A DNA stretch of 37,813 nt from Bdellovibrionia bacterium. Its GTDB lineage: Bacteria; Bdellovibrionota; Bdellovibrionia; Bdellovibrionales; JAGQZY01. The position numbers and the translations under genes were made by a program. This document shows positions 17,868 to 25,374 of the stretch, piece after piece (position 1 is the stretch's first letter; each line of letters starts with the position of its first letter). The DNA is taken from the NCBI GenBank assembly GCA_030424665.1, contig JAUHWN010000023.1, positions 1 through 37,813 on the forward strand, read 5' to 3'. The notes beneath the pieces are model-generated. The model saw only the letters and a program-made list of their open reading frames with translations. It had not been told where the DNA came from and searched no databases.

Positions 17868-18569
17868 TTACTTGGCTTTTTTCTTAACCCATTTTTTAAA
17901 CTCTTCATTGAGATCTTTAATTTCGCAATAGGTTTTAATGAAGGGCTCCATACTGCGACCGACACTCAGACTAATGAGATTGACGAGTTTACACTTGCGA
18001 TCGAGCATTTCAGCGAGGGCCTGAGACACTTTGTAGTGATATCTAATTTTTTCGGGACTCAACTTAAAAGGGTGACCAACTTTTCTTACATCTTCTGGGA
18101 ACCCATTATTGAGAAGCCACTTGTAGTCGACCTTACCTTTATTTGCGTAGTGATTGGCGAGCCCCTCTTCGAACCACTTTGGTATGGCCTGTTTATACTT
18201 TTGCGCCAAAATTACGTGAACCAGCTCGTGACCAAAGACTTCGTCGAAGTTTTCGTCAGTAACTCTTGGGCCTAAATGGACGACCTGGCTTCCGGAGCGA
18301 TTAATTGTGACTGCAATGGCCTTAGGACCCAAGCCATGGGCCGCTCCGAAGGCTTCGCTCGAGGAGTAGTAGTGAACAGGAATACGATGAATGGTCCACT
18401 CAAGCTTTCGTTGCATTCGTCTCGTTACTTTGCGCACGCGGACAGCTTTGAGCCAGCTCGGAGGCTGATCCATGATAATCGCGTTAGTAAAGATGCGATT
18501 TTTATCGGATTGAGCACCGACAGGTAAAGCCGCGAGTAATATTATTCCAAGAAGGCAGCGTATGAGCAT
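17868..18569 (-). CDS. Exported gluzincin-like peptidase (peptidase MA type)
   Basis: This 233-residue protein has a signal peptide (cleavage after VGA, about residue 19). Its zinc motif HELVH is at 114-118, and the downstream EEGLANH at 134-140 supplies the third ligand Glu, as in gluzincins of the peptidase MA/M48-like kind. GGGAGA lies just before the ATG. It probably acts in the periplasm; the substrate is unknown. It is transcribed away from the Crp/Fnr-type gene, from which it is separated by 128 bp. Confidence 0.82.
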   Translation of the reverse strand: MLIRCLLGIILLAALPVGAQSDKNRIFTNAIIMDQPPSWLKAVRVRKVTRRMQRKLEWTIHRIPVHYYSSSEAFGAAHGLGPKAIAVTINRSGSQVVHLGPRVTDENFDEVFGHELVHVILAQKYKQAIPKWFEEGLANHYANKGKVDYKWLLNNGFPEDVRKVGHPFKLSPEKIRYHYKVSQALAEMLDRKCKLVNLISLSVGRSMEPFIKTYCEIKDLNEEFKKWVKKKAK

Positions 18570-18697
18570 GGGTTCTCCCTTTTTTAAGAGTATATAGTCA
18601 AACTTAAGGACCCGATCCTGTCATGTAAAGAAGCCAACGCCTTGCAATATCTAGGGTTTTTGCAGCCAAAAAGCCATTTAGATACTAGTCTTAGCTC

Positions 18698-19345
18698 ATG
18701 GATTTTAGCCGAGAAGAAGAACAGCAAGTCGTTAAGAGACTGCTCGCAATAGGCTCTCAGAAGTCTTTTCAGCGAGGGGATCTCATATACAGCGAAGGAG
18801 ATTCTCCAACCCATTTGTATTATATCGAAAAGGGTCTCGTCGGTTTAATTAAGCTTTCTCCCACGGGTAACGAAAGTCTCTTGAGAATTTTTAAGGCCGA
18901 TCAGTTTTTTGGTCATAGAACTTTATTTTCTGGTGAAACCTATCACGCATCAGCAAAATGTTTAGAGCCTACAAATATGATATTGGTTGAAAAGCAAAAA
19001 GTGATTGAGCTGTTCGATGAAAATCCTAAGAGTTATTTTTTCTTGGCCAGAGCCTTAGCAAAAGAGCTTCGACGGGCCGAGAACAGAAGTGTCCTCGTTT
19101 CTGAAGCACATATTCTTGAGAGGGTCGCTTCAGCGCTATTGTTGTTTAAAAAACTGTACCCAGAACATATGTGGACTAGAACCGAAATTGCAAACTATGT
19201 AGCGAGTCGAACTCCCACTGTCATAAAAGCCTTGGCTGAATTAGAGAAAGAAGGGGCAATTAAACAGGATCGTCGCTATTTAGAAATTGTCGATGAAAGT
19301 GCTCTACTGGGGTTTCTTAGCGAGACCGGCACAGATTATCTTTAG
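18698..19345 (+). CDS. Crp/Fnr-family transcription regulator of the sulfide module
   Basis: This 215-residue regulator has an N-terminal cyclic-nucleotide-binding-like beta-roll (about 10-105, with GDLIYSEGD and YYIEKGLVGLIKL), a dimerisation helix (about 107-140) and a C-terminal winged HTH (158-188). The recognition helix reads SRTPTVIKAL where CRP has SRETVGRIL. The Arg and Glu that contact TGA half-sites are thus Thr172 and Pro173, and CRP's Arg185 position is Lys177. It has a single Cys (88) and no Fnr-type N-terminal cluster, so an Fe-S or dithiol switch is unlikely. It directly precedes the sulfide genes, and I infer it binds the TRTAA-N6-TKATA repeats at four promoters. No ribosome binding site is visible; TAGTCT lies 6 nt before the ATG, so the mRNA may be leaderless. 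Confidence 0.88.
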   Translation: MDFSREEEQQVVKRLLAIGSQKSFQRGDLIYSEGDSPTHLYYIEKGLVGLIKLSPTGNESLLRIFKADQFFGHRTLFSGETYHASAKCLEPTNMILVEKQKVIELFDENPKSYFFLARALAKELRRAENRSVLVSEAHILERVASALLLFKKLYPEHMWTRTEIANYVASRTPTVIKALAELEKEGAIKQDRRYLEIVDESALLGFLSETGTDYL

Positions 19346-19399
19346 TTATTTTAGTGATTTAGAGAGTCTCCTCAAAAAGTTGTCAACTTCAGTTCATTT

Positions 19400-19442
19400 T
19401 ATAACCTAGCTTATATTAGCTCTTCCGCAAATCGATTACCTT
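19400..19442 (+). promoter_or_regulatory. Candidate Crp/Fnr operator and -10 box, site 1
   Basis: The inverted repeat TATAA-CCTAGC-TTATA (19400-19415) lies 21 nt upstream of TACCTT (19437-19442). If TACCTT is the -10, transcription starts at 19449, the A of the start codon, and the repeat is centred at -41.5. The same geometry occurs at 21598, 22556 and 33980. Confidence 0.65.
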
Positions 19443-19448
19443 ATTTCT

Positions 19449-19763
19449 ATGTTCTTGATGAACCTTAAAAACCTTTTTGATTTGTGGAAAAATGAGCCCG
19501 AGTGTATTCAGATTTTAGATTTCAGGCCGCGGGAGAGTTTTGACCAAGCACACATACCGGGTTCATATTGGATGAGTGAAAAACGGCTCCCCCTCGATAG
19601 GATCGAGACTGAAGATGGTCGGCTTTTTGTGCTCATTGCTCCTGAAAATCAGGTTTTAAAAGTATTAAAAAATTCGGGTTACTTTGATAATATCGCTCTT
19701 TTGAAGGAGAACTTTCAGGAGTGGGTGGATCGAAACTATCCTGTAGAAAATGAAAATAAATAA
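19449..19763 (+). CDS. Rhodanese-fold protein lacking the catalytic cysteine
   Basis: This 104-residue protein follows the rhodanese pattern: ILDFRPRESFDQAHIPGS near residues 22-39, then a strand LFVLIAPENQ, then GYFDNIALLKENFQEWVDRNYP. The strand that should end in the active-site Cys loop (C-R-x-G-x-R-S) reads IAPENQ instead, so it cannot carry a persulfide there. It may bind, regulate or scaffold. It is the first gene of the sulfide operon, 11 nt upstream of the second rhodanese. There is no ribosome binding site, and the promoter geometry predicts a leaderless mRNA starting at this ATG. Confidence 0.75.
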   Translation: MFLMNLKNLFDLWKNEPECIQILDFRPRESFDQAHIPGSYWMSEKRLPLDRIETEDGRLFVLIAPENQVLKVLKNSGYFDNIALLKENFQEWVDRNYPVENENK

Positions 19764-19774
19764 GGAGTTCCATT

Positions 19775-20090
19775 ATGTATAGCCCAGTTCCTTTGAAGTC
19801 GCCCCAAGAGGTCAACGATTTACTGGATAATAAGGAGTTCGACTTTGTCGATGTTCGATCCCAAGAAGAGTTTTCGGGAGAATTAGGGCATGTGCCAGGA
19901 TCTCATTTGAAAACCTTGGGTGATGAGCTCGAGGTCTATCTTGAAGAAGCGGACAGGGACAAGAAAATCATATTTATTTGTCGTAGTGGTCGCCGCGACA
20001 CTGCAAGCGTTAGAGCGAGGTTTTAAGTCAGTCTACAATATGGATGGTGGTATGTTGATGTGGAATGAACTTAATTTGAGGAGAAGTTAA
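19775..20090 (+). pseudogene. Rhodanese broken by an out-of-frame deletion at the active-site loop
   Basis: The first 73 codons encode a normal rhodanese start (DVRSQEEF, HVPGS, IIFICRSGR with Cys69). The frame then runs into a stop at 20026. From 19995 a different frame continues the domain perfectly (ATLQALERGFKSVYN, MDGGMLMWNE) to the stop at 20088-20090. Compared with the paralogue at 1777-2121, about four residues after C-R-x-G-x (there R-S-E-M) are missing and a single base is left, so about 11 bp have been lost. AAGGAG lies 8 nt before the ATG, and the 3' end carries the ribosome binding site of the next gene, which keeps the operon working. As it stands the product would be a truncated 83-residue protein without the substrate loop. 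Confidence 0.82.
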
Positions 20091-20528
20091 ATGATAGTCA
20101 ATTCGGAAGAAATATTAATGGCTCTCCTGGGGGGAGTTCTTATTGGTCTGTCGGTTACTCTGATGCTTTTGTTCAAAGGCAGGGTGACTGGGATTAGTGG
20201 TATCGCCTACGGATTTATCAATTTATCAAAAAATGATTGGATCTGGCGCGGTTTTTTTATTTTCGGGCTAGTAGCAGGAGGATTTATTTTATCTTTGAAC
20301 TATCCAAGTACACTAGAGAACTCACTAGATTTTGGATATCTGCAACTCATAGTAGCGGGACTCTTTGTCGGCTATGGGACGGTACTTGGAAACGGTTGTA
20401 CCAGTGGTCACGGTGTTTGCGGAATAAGTCGATTTTCGCTTCGCTCAATTGTGGCAACAGGAACTTTTATGGTCTTCGGGATGATTGCCGTTGCCCTAGT
20501 TTCTTACTTCTTCTTAGGAGGGCAGTGA
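20091..20528 (+). CDS. YeeE/YedE-family transporter, first half
   Basis: This 145-residue membrane protein has about four transmembrane helices and the family signature GNGCTSGHGVCGISRFSLRS at about 101-120, with Cys103 and Cys110. YeeE/YedE proteins take up thiosulfate or related sulfur compounds through a line of essential cysteines. Many bacteria split the protein into two half-size genes, as here with the gene at 20530. GAGGAGAAG lies just upstream of the ATG, inside the end of the broken rhodanese. It is part of the sulfide operon. Confidence 0.9.
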   Translation: MIVNSEEILMALLGGVLIGLSVTLMLLFKGRVTGISGIAYGFINLSKNDWIWRGFFIFGLVAGGFILSLNYPSTLENSLDFGYLQLIVAGLFVGYGTVLGNGCTSGHGVCGISRFSLRSIVATGTFMVFGMIAVALVSYFFLGGQ

Positions 20529-20529
20529 T

Positions 20530-20967
20530 ATGAATAACCTTGTTGCACTTGTTGTAGGAATTTTATTTGCTCTCGGTCTAGGAGTTTCAGGAATGACTCA
20601 GCCTCAGAAAGTTGTGGCATTCCTCGATATTTTTGGACTAAACGGTGGCTGGAACCCGGCGCTCGCTTTTGTCATGATCGGAGCGATTGGTTCCCACGCG
20701 GTTCTTTATCACCTCGTAAGAAAACGAAAATCCCCAATATTAGAAGATCAGTTCCATGTACCGACACGAAATGATCTCTCACCAAGTTTATTGACGGGAG
20801 CAGCTCTATTTGGAATAGGCTGGGGAATTGGTGGATTTTGTCCAGGACCGGGGATAACAAGCTTGGCCTCAGGAGACTGGAGAAGTCTGGTTTTTGTGGC
20901 TTCGATGCTTGGCGGAATGTATTTATTTAGACTCTCTAAGCCACTTGTGGATAGAATATTTCCCTAA
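20530..20967 (+). CDS. YeeE/YedE-family transporter, second half (DUF6691-like)
   Basis: This 145-residue protein has about four transmembrane helices, with the N-terminal GLGVSGMTQPQKVVAFLD and the signature GWGIGGFCPGPGITSLASG containing Cys104. This is the usual partner of the preceding half-transporter, and the two together make one complete YeeE-like unit. It starts 1 nt after the upstream stop, with AGGAGG overlapping the end of that gene, so expression is tightly coupled. Likely substrate: thiosulfate or another sulfane-sulfur anion. Confidence 0.9.
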   Translation: MNNLVALVVGILFALGLGVSGMTQPQKVVAFLDIFGLNGGWNPALAFVMIGAIGSHAVLYHLVRKRKSPILEDQFHVPTRNDLSPSLLTGAALFGIGWGIGGFCPGPGITSLASGDWRSLVFVASMLGGMYLFRLSKPLVDRIFP

Positions 20968-20997
20968 ATAACTGGAATTTAAGCTTTGGGGATTTCT

Positions 20998-21597
20998 ATG
21001 TGGGATGAAAAATACGATAAAGACGAATGGCACTATGGTAAAGAGCCCAATGATTTTTTGAAGTCCTGTGAAAGTTATTTCAAAGAAGGGCAAAGGGTTC
21101 TTTGTTTGGGTGCGGGAGAAGGTCGGAATGCCCTGTATCTTTTGCAGCACGGTTTGGATGTGGATGCGATTGATCTTTCTCCGGTTGGTTTAGCTAAACT
21201 TCATAAAACTGCCAATGACTTGGGTCTCTCTTTGTTGACGGTTACTCCAACCGACGTGATGGACTACCATTTTATGGAGAATGAATACGACTTCATTACT
21301 GCCATTTGGTTTCATGGCCCTGATCAATTTAAAGACTATGTTTTTAAAAATGTGAAAAAAGCCCTTAAGCCGGGGGGGTACTTTTTGGTTGAGGCTTATC
21401 GCCCCGAACAGCTCAATTATAAAACCGGAGGGCCACCATCTGCCGACCTCATGTATACGAAGAGTCAGCTCGAAGAGAGTTTTTCAGACTTTACAATACT
21501 AAAATCTGAGGAATTGGAGCGCGAAATTCAAGAGGGAGTTGGGCATAGTGGCCAGAGTGCGGTTGTCCAGTTTTTGGCTCAAAAAAAGTCAAGCTAA
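20998..21597 (+). CDS. TehB-like SAM-dependent methyltransferase
   Basis: This 199-residue class I methyltransferase begins MWDEKYDKDEWHYGKEPNDF, the typical start of the TehB/thiopurine-methyltransferase-like group. Motif I is VLCLGAGEGRNALYL, followed by DAIDLSPVGL and LKPGGYFLVEAY. I chose the ATG at 20998, which has GGGGA 5-6 nt upstream, rather than the TTG at 20986. It sits inside the sulfide operon. Relatives methylate small soft nucleophiles such as tellurite, selenite or thiols, so methylation of sulfide or a thiol is a reasonable guess but unproved. Confidence 0.82.
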   Translation: MWDEKYDKDEWHYGKEPNDFLKSCESYFKEGQRVLCLGAGEGRNALYLLQHGLDVDAIDLSPVGLAKLHKTANDLGLSLLTVTPTDVMDYHFMENEYDFITAIWFHGPDQFKDYVFKNVKKALKPGGYFLVEAYRPEQLNYKTGGPPSADLMYTKSQLEESFSDFTILKSEELEREIQEGVGHSGQSAVVQFLAQKKSS

Positions 21598-21640
21598 TGT
21601 AATCCTGCTTATAAAATAATATTTTCCCCGACTCTATAAT
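21598..21640 (+). promoter_or_regulatory. Candidate Crp/Fnr operator and -10 box, site 2
   Basis: TGTAA-TCCTGC-TTATA (21598-21613) is followed after exactly 21 nt by a consensus -10, TATAAT (21635-21640). Predicted transcription start is 21647, placing the repeat at -41.5. There is no -35 consensus, as expected for an activator-dependent promoter. It serves the TauE/SafE gene. Confidence 0.68.
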
Positions 21641-21700
21641 AGAGACATTCCAGGTAATGGAACGGCCTAAATTTTCACTCGAGAAGGATGGAATTAAGTT

Positions 21701-22498
21701 ATGGAAATCGTCGGTTATCTATTGATGTTCGTCATGGGAATTTCTCTCGGTCTACTCGGTGGGGGAGGTTCAATACTTACGGTTCCTATTCTTCTTTACC
21801 TTTTTGGCGTCGACGCTGTTAATTCAACGGCGTATTCGCTTTTTATTGTCGGTCTCGCTTCAGGATTTGGGGCGTTCGGAAAAATGCGAGAACAGCTCGT
21901 AAATTTTAAGGTCGGTGCGACTTTTGCGGTCCCTGGTTTTATCGGCGTTTTCGCGGCACGGGCATTTATCATTCCAAAACTTCCAGACGAAATTTTTAGT
22001 CTTGGGAGTCTTGTAGTTACCAAAGACATTTTCATTATGCTTGTTTTTGCGGTGATGATGATTCTTGCATCCGTATCAATGATCCGTGGGCGAAAAGAAA
22101 CTGATTCAGAGGAAATTCAAAAAATAAAGATGAACTATCCGCTGATCGCGATCGAAGGGCTGGTCGTCGGCGCTTTAACGGGATTTGTAGGCGCTGGTGG
22201 AGGCTTTCTTATCATACCAGCTCTTGTAGTCTTGGCGAGGCTTCCAATGAAGGTCGCTGTGGGTACCTCTTTAATGATTATATCTTTCAAATCTCTGTTT
22301 GGTTTTATTGGTGATGTCATGGTGAATCCTGATATCGAATGGACGTTTTTGATTATTGTATCTGCAATTGCTGTAGGTGGGATATTTGTCGGTTCTTATC
22401 TATCCAAAATGATTCCAGGGGGGAAACTGAAAAAGGGTTTTGGCTATTTTGTCCTGGTCATGGGGTCATTTATTCTCGCTCAACAGATTTATGGCTAG
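21701..22498 (+). CDS. TauE/SafE-family sulfite/organosulfonate exporter
   Basis: This 265-residue membrane protein has about eight transmembrane helices and the internal repeat typical of the family: GISLGLLGGGGSILTVPIL near the N-terminus and GALTGFVGAGGGFLIIPAL in the second half. TauE/SafE permeases move sulfite or related anions across the inner membrane. GAAGG and GGAATTAAGTT precede the ATG. It has its own promoter with site 2. Next to a persulfide dioxygenase, which produces sulfite, export of sulfite is the most economical role; similar permeases accompany blh in BigR-controlled operons. Confidence 0.88.
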   Translation: MEIVGYLLMFVMGISLGLLGGGGSILTVPILLYLFGVDAVNSTAYSLFIVGLASGFGAFGKMREQLVNFKVGATFAVPGFIGVFAARAFIIPKLPDEIFSLGSLVVTKDIFIMLVFAVMMILASVSMIRGRKETDSEEIQKIKMNYPLIAIEGLVVGALTGFVGAGGGFLIIPALVVLARLPMKVAVGTSLMIISFKSLFGFIGDVMVNPDIEWTFLIIVSAIAVGGIFVGSYLSKMIPGGKLKKGFGYFVLVMGSFILAQQIYG

Positions 22499-22555
22499 AT
22501 ATCTGAAATGACTAACAAAATTAATCTCAATTTTATGCAAAAAAACTCTGCGAAT

Positions 22556-22598
22556 TATAATCCCCATTATATTACCAAGGCATCCATCTCCCTATAAT
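22556..22598 (+). promoter_or_regulatory. Candidate Crp/Fnr operator and -10 box, site 3
   Basis: TATAA-TCCCCA-TTATA (22556-22571) is followed after 21 nt by TATAAT (22593-22598). Predicted start is 22605, centring the repeat at -41.5. Like site 1 the right half continues as TTATATTA. It serves the persulfide dioxygenase gene and probably sqr. Confidence 0.72.
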
Positions 22599-22620
22599 GA
22601 AGTTATCAAGGAGGCCAAAA

Positions 22621-23481
22621 ATGAAGGTCAAAGAATTTTACGACGAACCCACTTTCACTCTCACTTACCTTGTTTATGACGAGGGCACCAAAGATGCTGT
22701 CGTTATTGACCCGGTTTTAGATTACGAGCCATTTGGATCAAAAGTAGCAACGAAGTCGGCTGAAGAGGTAATAAGTTTTATAAAAGATAATAATTTGAAA
22801 CTTCACTATATTCTAGAAACCCATGCTCATGCAGATCATTTGACAGGGGCTCAATATATTAAAGAAAAGATTCCATTGGCCACGACCGCGATACACAAAA
22901 ATATCACTCTCGTACAAGAGGCATTTAAAGGCTTGTTTAATTTCGGAGATGATTTTGATACTACTGGAAAGGCTTTTGATAAGCTATTAAACGACGGCGA
23001 AAAACTACAGGCTGGGTCGATCGAAGTAGATACTATACATACTCCGGGACATACGCCAGCTTGTGTATCCTATCTGGTTAACAAAGAAGCTGTGTTTACT
23101 GGTGACGCCCTATTTATGCCAGATTTTGGAACAGGTCGATGTGACTTCCCAGCGGGAAGTGCAGAGGACTTATATAACTCAATTCATAATAAACTTTATG
23201 AATTACCAGATGATACAAAAGTATACACGGGTCATGATTATCAGCCCGGGGGCAGAGACCTTATGTTTATGTCTACCATTGGCGAAGAGAAGACTTCGAA
23301 TATCCAGCTTAAGGCAGAAACAACGCGAGAAGAATTCGTTGAGTTTAGAAACAACCGAGATGCTGGTTTAATGGCTCCGCACCTGCTACTGCAAAGTATC
23401 CAGGTGAATGCACAGAACGGAGAGCTGCCTAAGCCAGAGGATAATGGAATGTCTTATCTGAAGATTCCAATTCGCGAGTAA
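22621..23481 (+). CDS. Persulfide dioxygenase (ETHE1/BLH-type, metallo-beta-lactamase fold)
   Basis: This 286-residue protein has the metallo-beta-lactamase core THAHADH (67-73), PGHT (142-145, His144), the bridging Asp in TGDALF (160-165) and His205 in YTGHDYQPGG. The run GDALFMPDFGTGRCDFPAGS is characteristic of ETHE1/BLH enzymes, which oxidise glutathione persulfide to sulfite with O2 at a mononuclear iron. I chose the ATG at 22621 because AAGGAGG lies 6 nt upstream; the longer frame from 22597 starts inside the -10 box and cannot be right. It is followed by sqr, whose product it would consume. Confidence 0.9.
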   Translation: MKVKEFYDEPTFTLTYLVYDEGTKDAVVIDPVLDYEPFGSKVATKSAEEVISFIKDNNLKLHYILETHAHADHLTGAQYIKEKIPLATTAIHKNITLVQEAFKGLFNFGDDFDTTGKAFDKLLNDGEKLQAGSIEVDTIHTPGHTPACVSYLVNKEAVFTGDALFMPDFGTGRCDFPAGSAEDLYNSIHNKLYELPDDTKVYTGHDYQPGGRDLMFMSTIGEEKTSNIQLKAETTREEFVEFRNNRDAGLMAPHLLLQSIQVNAQNGELPKPEDNGMSYLKIPIRE

Positions 23482-23579
23482 TTGGTTGGCGGCCCCTTTC
23501 AATTTATATAAACGGGAGATCCCTTGACTAATCTTGTTGAAGCGAGGTTAATTGGGGGATCTTAGCTGTGGAGGGGACC

Positions 23580-24761
23580 ATGAAGAAAAAACTAGCTGTG
23601 ATTGGAGGGGGGACGGCCGGTCTTCCTGTTATTAGAAATATTCACCGCAATCGTAAAGATATCGAAATTATATTAATCGAACCCAATGAAACCCATTACT
23701 ATCAGCCTCTGTGGACGTTAGTTGGTGCGGGCGTTGTTCCCCTTAAAGATACCGCCAAACCCATGGCTGACTTTGTTCCGTCTGATGTTCGATGGGTTAA
23801 AGATTATGTCTCTGAAATCTTGGCCGACGAAAATAAAATTAAACTGAAAAGTGGAGAGGTTGTCGAATATGACTACTTAGTAGCGACTCCCGGAATTCAG
23901 GTTGATTACAGCAAAGTCGAAGGTCTTACCGAGACTTTGGGTAAAAATGGAGTTTGTTGCAATTATTCAAAAGATTTTGTTGATTACACCTGGGAAACTA
24001 TGAACTCTCTCAAGTCGGGAAGAGCTCTCTTTACCTTCCCTAGTACTCCTATAAAATGTGCGGGGGCACCGCAAAAGATTATGTACTTGGCTGAAGAAAC
24101 TTTCAGAGACAATGGCGTTCGTTCGGACGTTGAAGTAAAATTTGTATCAGCGGGTGGTGGAATTTTTGGAGTCGCTAAGTACAAGACGGCTTTAGAAAAA
24201 GTAATTGCGAATCGAAAGATCAATACTCGTTATAAGTCTGACCTAGTTCGAATCGATGGAACGAATAAAACAGCCTACTTTAAGGATATGGAAAGTGGAG
24301 AAGTTTTTGAAGAGAAGTTTGACATGATTCATGTCACCCCGCCAATGTCTGCTCCCGATTTTATTAAGAATGGTCCTTTGGCCAATGAAGCCGGTTGGAT
24401 TGATGTCGATAAATACACGACCCAGCACAACAAGTATAAGAATGTTTTCTCTATTGGCGATGCTAGTAGTTTGCCCAATTCAAAAACCGGAGCAGCTATT
24501 CGCAAGCAGGCTCCCGTATTAATTCGAAATCTTTTGGCCGAAATTGATGGTCATGAGGGAGATGCGAAATATAATGGATATGCCTCTTGTCCACTAGTGA
24601 CAAGTCGTTCGACTTGTATATTGGCTGAGTTTGATTACGAAGGAAAGCCGACTGAAACCTTTCCTTTTGATCAGGCAAAAGAGCGTAAATCGATGTATTT
24701 TCTTAAAAAAGTTATGCTGCCGCTCTTGTATTGGAAAGCGATGATGCGTGGCTATTTTTGA
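23580..24761 (+). CDS. sqr: Sulfide:quinone oxidoreductase, type II
   Basis: This 393-residue flavoprotein oxidises sulfide and passes electrons to (mena)quinone. It has the FAD-binding GGGTAG (9-14), HYYQPLWTLVGAG (39-51), and catalytic Cys160 (KCAGAPQK) and Cys337 (GYASCPLVT). The C-terminus (ILAEFDYEGKPTETFPFDQ... KERKSMYFLKK... LYWKAMMRGYF) matches the mitochondrial SQOR-like type II enzymes, including the amphipathic membrane-binding end. I chose the ATG at 23580, with GGAGGGG at 23570-23576; the GTG at 23568 lies in front of that site. It is the last gene before a strong terminator. Confidence 0.94.
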   Translation: MKKKLAVIGGGTAGLPVIRNIHRNRKDIEIILIEPNETHYYQPLWTLVGAGVVPLKDTAKPMADFVPSDVRWVKDYVSEILADENKIKLKSGEVVEYDYLVATPGIQVDYSKVEGLTETLGKNGVCCNYSKDFVDYTWETMNSLKSGRALFTFPSTPIKCAGAPQKIMYLAEETFRDNGVRSDVEVKFVSAGGGIFGVAKYKTALEKVIANRKINTRYKSDLVRIDGTNKTAYFKDMESGEVFEEKFDMIHVTPPMSAPDFIKNGPLANEAGWIDVDKYTTQHNKYKNVFSIGDASSLPNSKTGAAIRKQAPVLIRNLLAEIDGHEGDAKYNGYASCPLVTSRSTCILAEFDYEGKPTETFPFDQAKERKSMYFLKKVMLPLLYWKAMMRGYF

Positions 24762-24799
24762 ACTCGAAGCGTAACTGATTCGAATAGGTTTCATGTAGG

Positions 24800-24830
24800 G
24801 GGCAAGCCACCAAGGGTTTGTCCTTTTTTT
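24800..24830 (+). terminator. Terminator of the sulfide operon
   Basis: GGGCAAGCC (24800-24808) pairs over nine positions, two of them G-U, with GGTTTGTCC (24815-24823) around a 6-nt loop and is followed by seven T residues. It closes the module 38 nt after sqr. Confidence 0.9.
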
Positions 24831-24920
24831 ATTGTTCTTCTAGACAGTGCTAAAAACATAGTGCTAGCTTTACTCGATTTTACAAGTGCCAAATTAAACC
24901 AAAAGGCATAGGGGGTATCA

Positions 24921-25373
24921 ATGAAAAGCATATTAATGGCAATCACATTTTTGATGACAAGCTTGGCAAGTGCGAGTGACTTTCTTACGGTAGAAAGCCA
25001 AATGAATTTTGATAAGACTGTAGAAACTCTTGAAAAGACAATTAAAGCCAAGGGGCTAACTCATTTCAAGACGATTGCTCACCACCAAGGTGCTCAAAAA
25101 GTGGGTATGAAGTTAAACCCAACGACCCTAATCATTTTTGGTAATCCAAAAGTTGGTACCCAGTTAATGAATGATGACCAAATGATGGGTATCGAGTTAC
25201 CAATGAAGTTCTTGGTTCAGCAGGACTCAAAGGGTAAAGTCAAAGTTTCTTATAAAAAACCCATGGCTTTTAAAAAGACCTATAAACTCAATAAAAAAGA
25301 TAAGTTGATGGGCAAAATGACAGGTGCTCTAGAGAAAATTTCTTCAAGTGTTACTAAAAAGAAGAAAATGTAA
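24921..25373 (+). CDS. Exported DUF302-family protein
   Basis: This 150-residue protein has a signal peptide (cleavage after ASA, about residue 18) and a DUF302 domain: FDKTVETLEKTIKAKGLTHFKTIAHHQGAQKVG, then TTLIIFGNPKVGTQLM and MGIELPMKFLV. The domain is common in bacteria, and its molecular role is unknown. It has been linked to redox and heavy-metal contexts. The end is Lys-rich. AGGGGG lies 6 nt before the ATG. It is separated from sqr by a terminator and so has its own promoter. It converges on the M23 gene with 1 nt between stop codons. Confidence 0.82.
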   Translation: MKSILMAITFLMTSLASASDFLTVESQMNFDKTVETLEKTIKAKGLTHFKTIAHHQGAQKVGMKLNPTTLIIFGNPKVGTQLMNDDQMMGIELPMKFLVQQDSKGKVKVSYKKPMAFKKTYKLNKKDKLMGKMTGALEKISSSVTKKKKM

Positions 25374-25374
25374 T

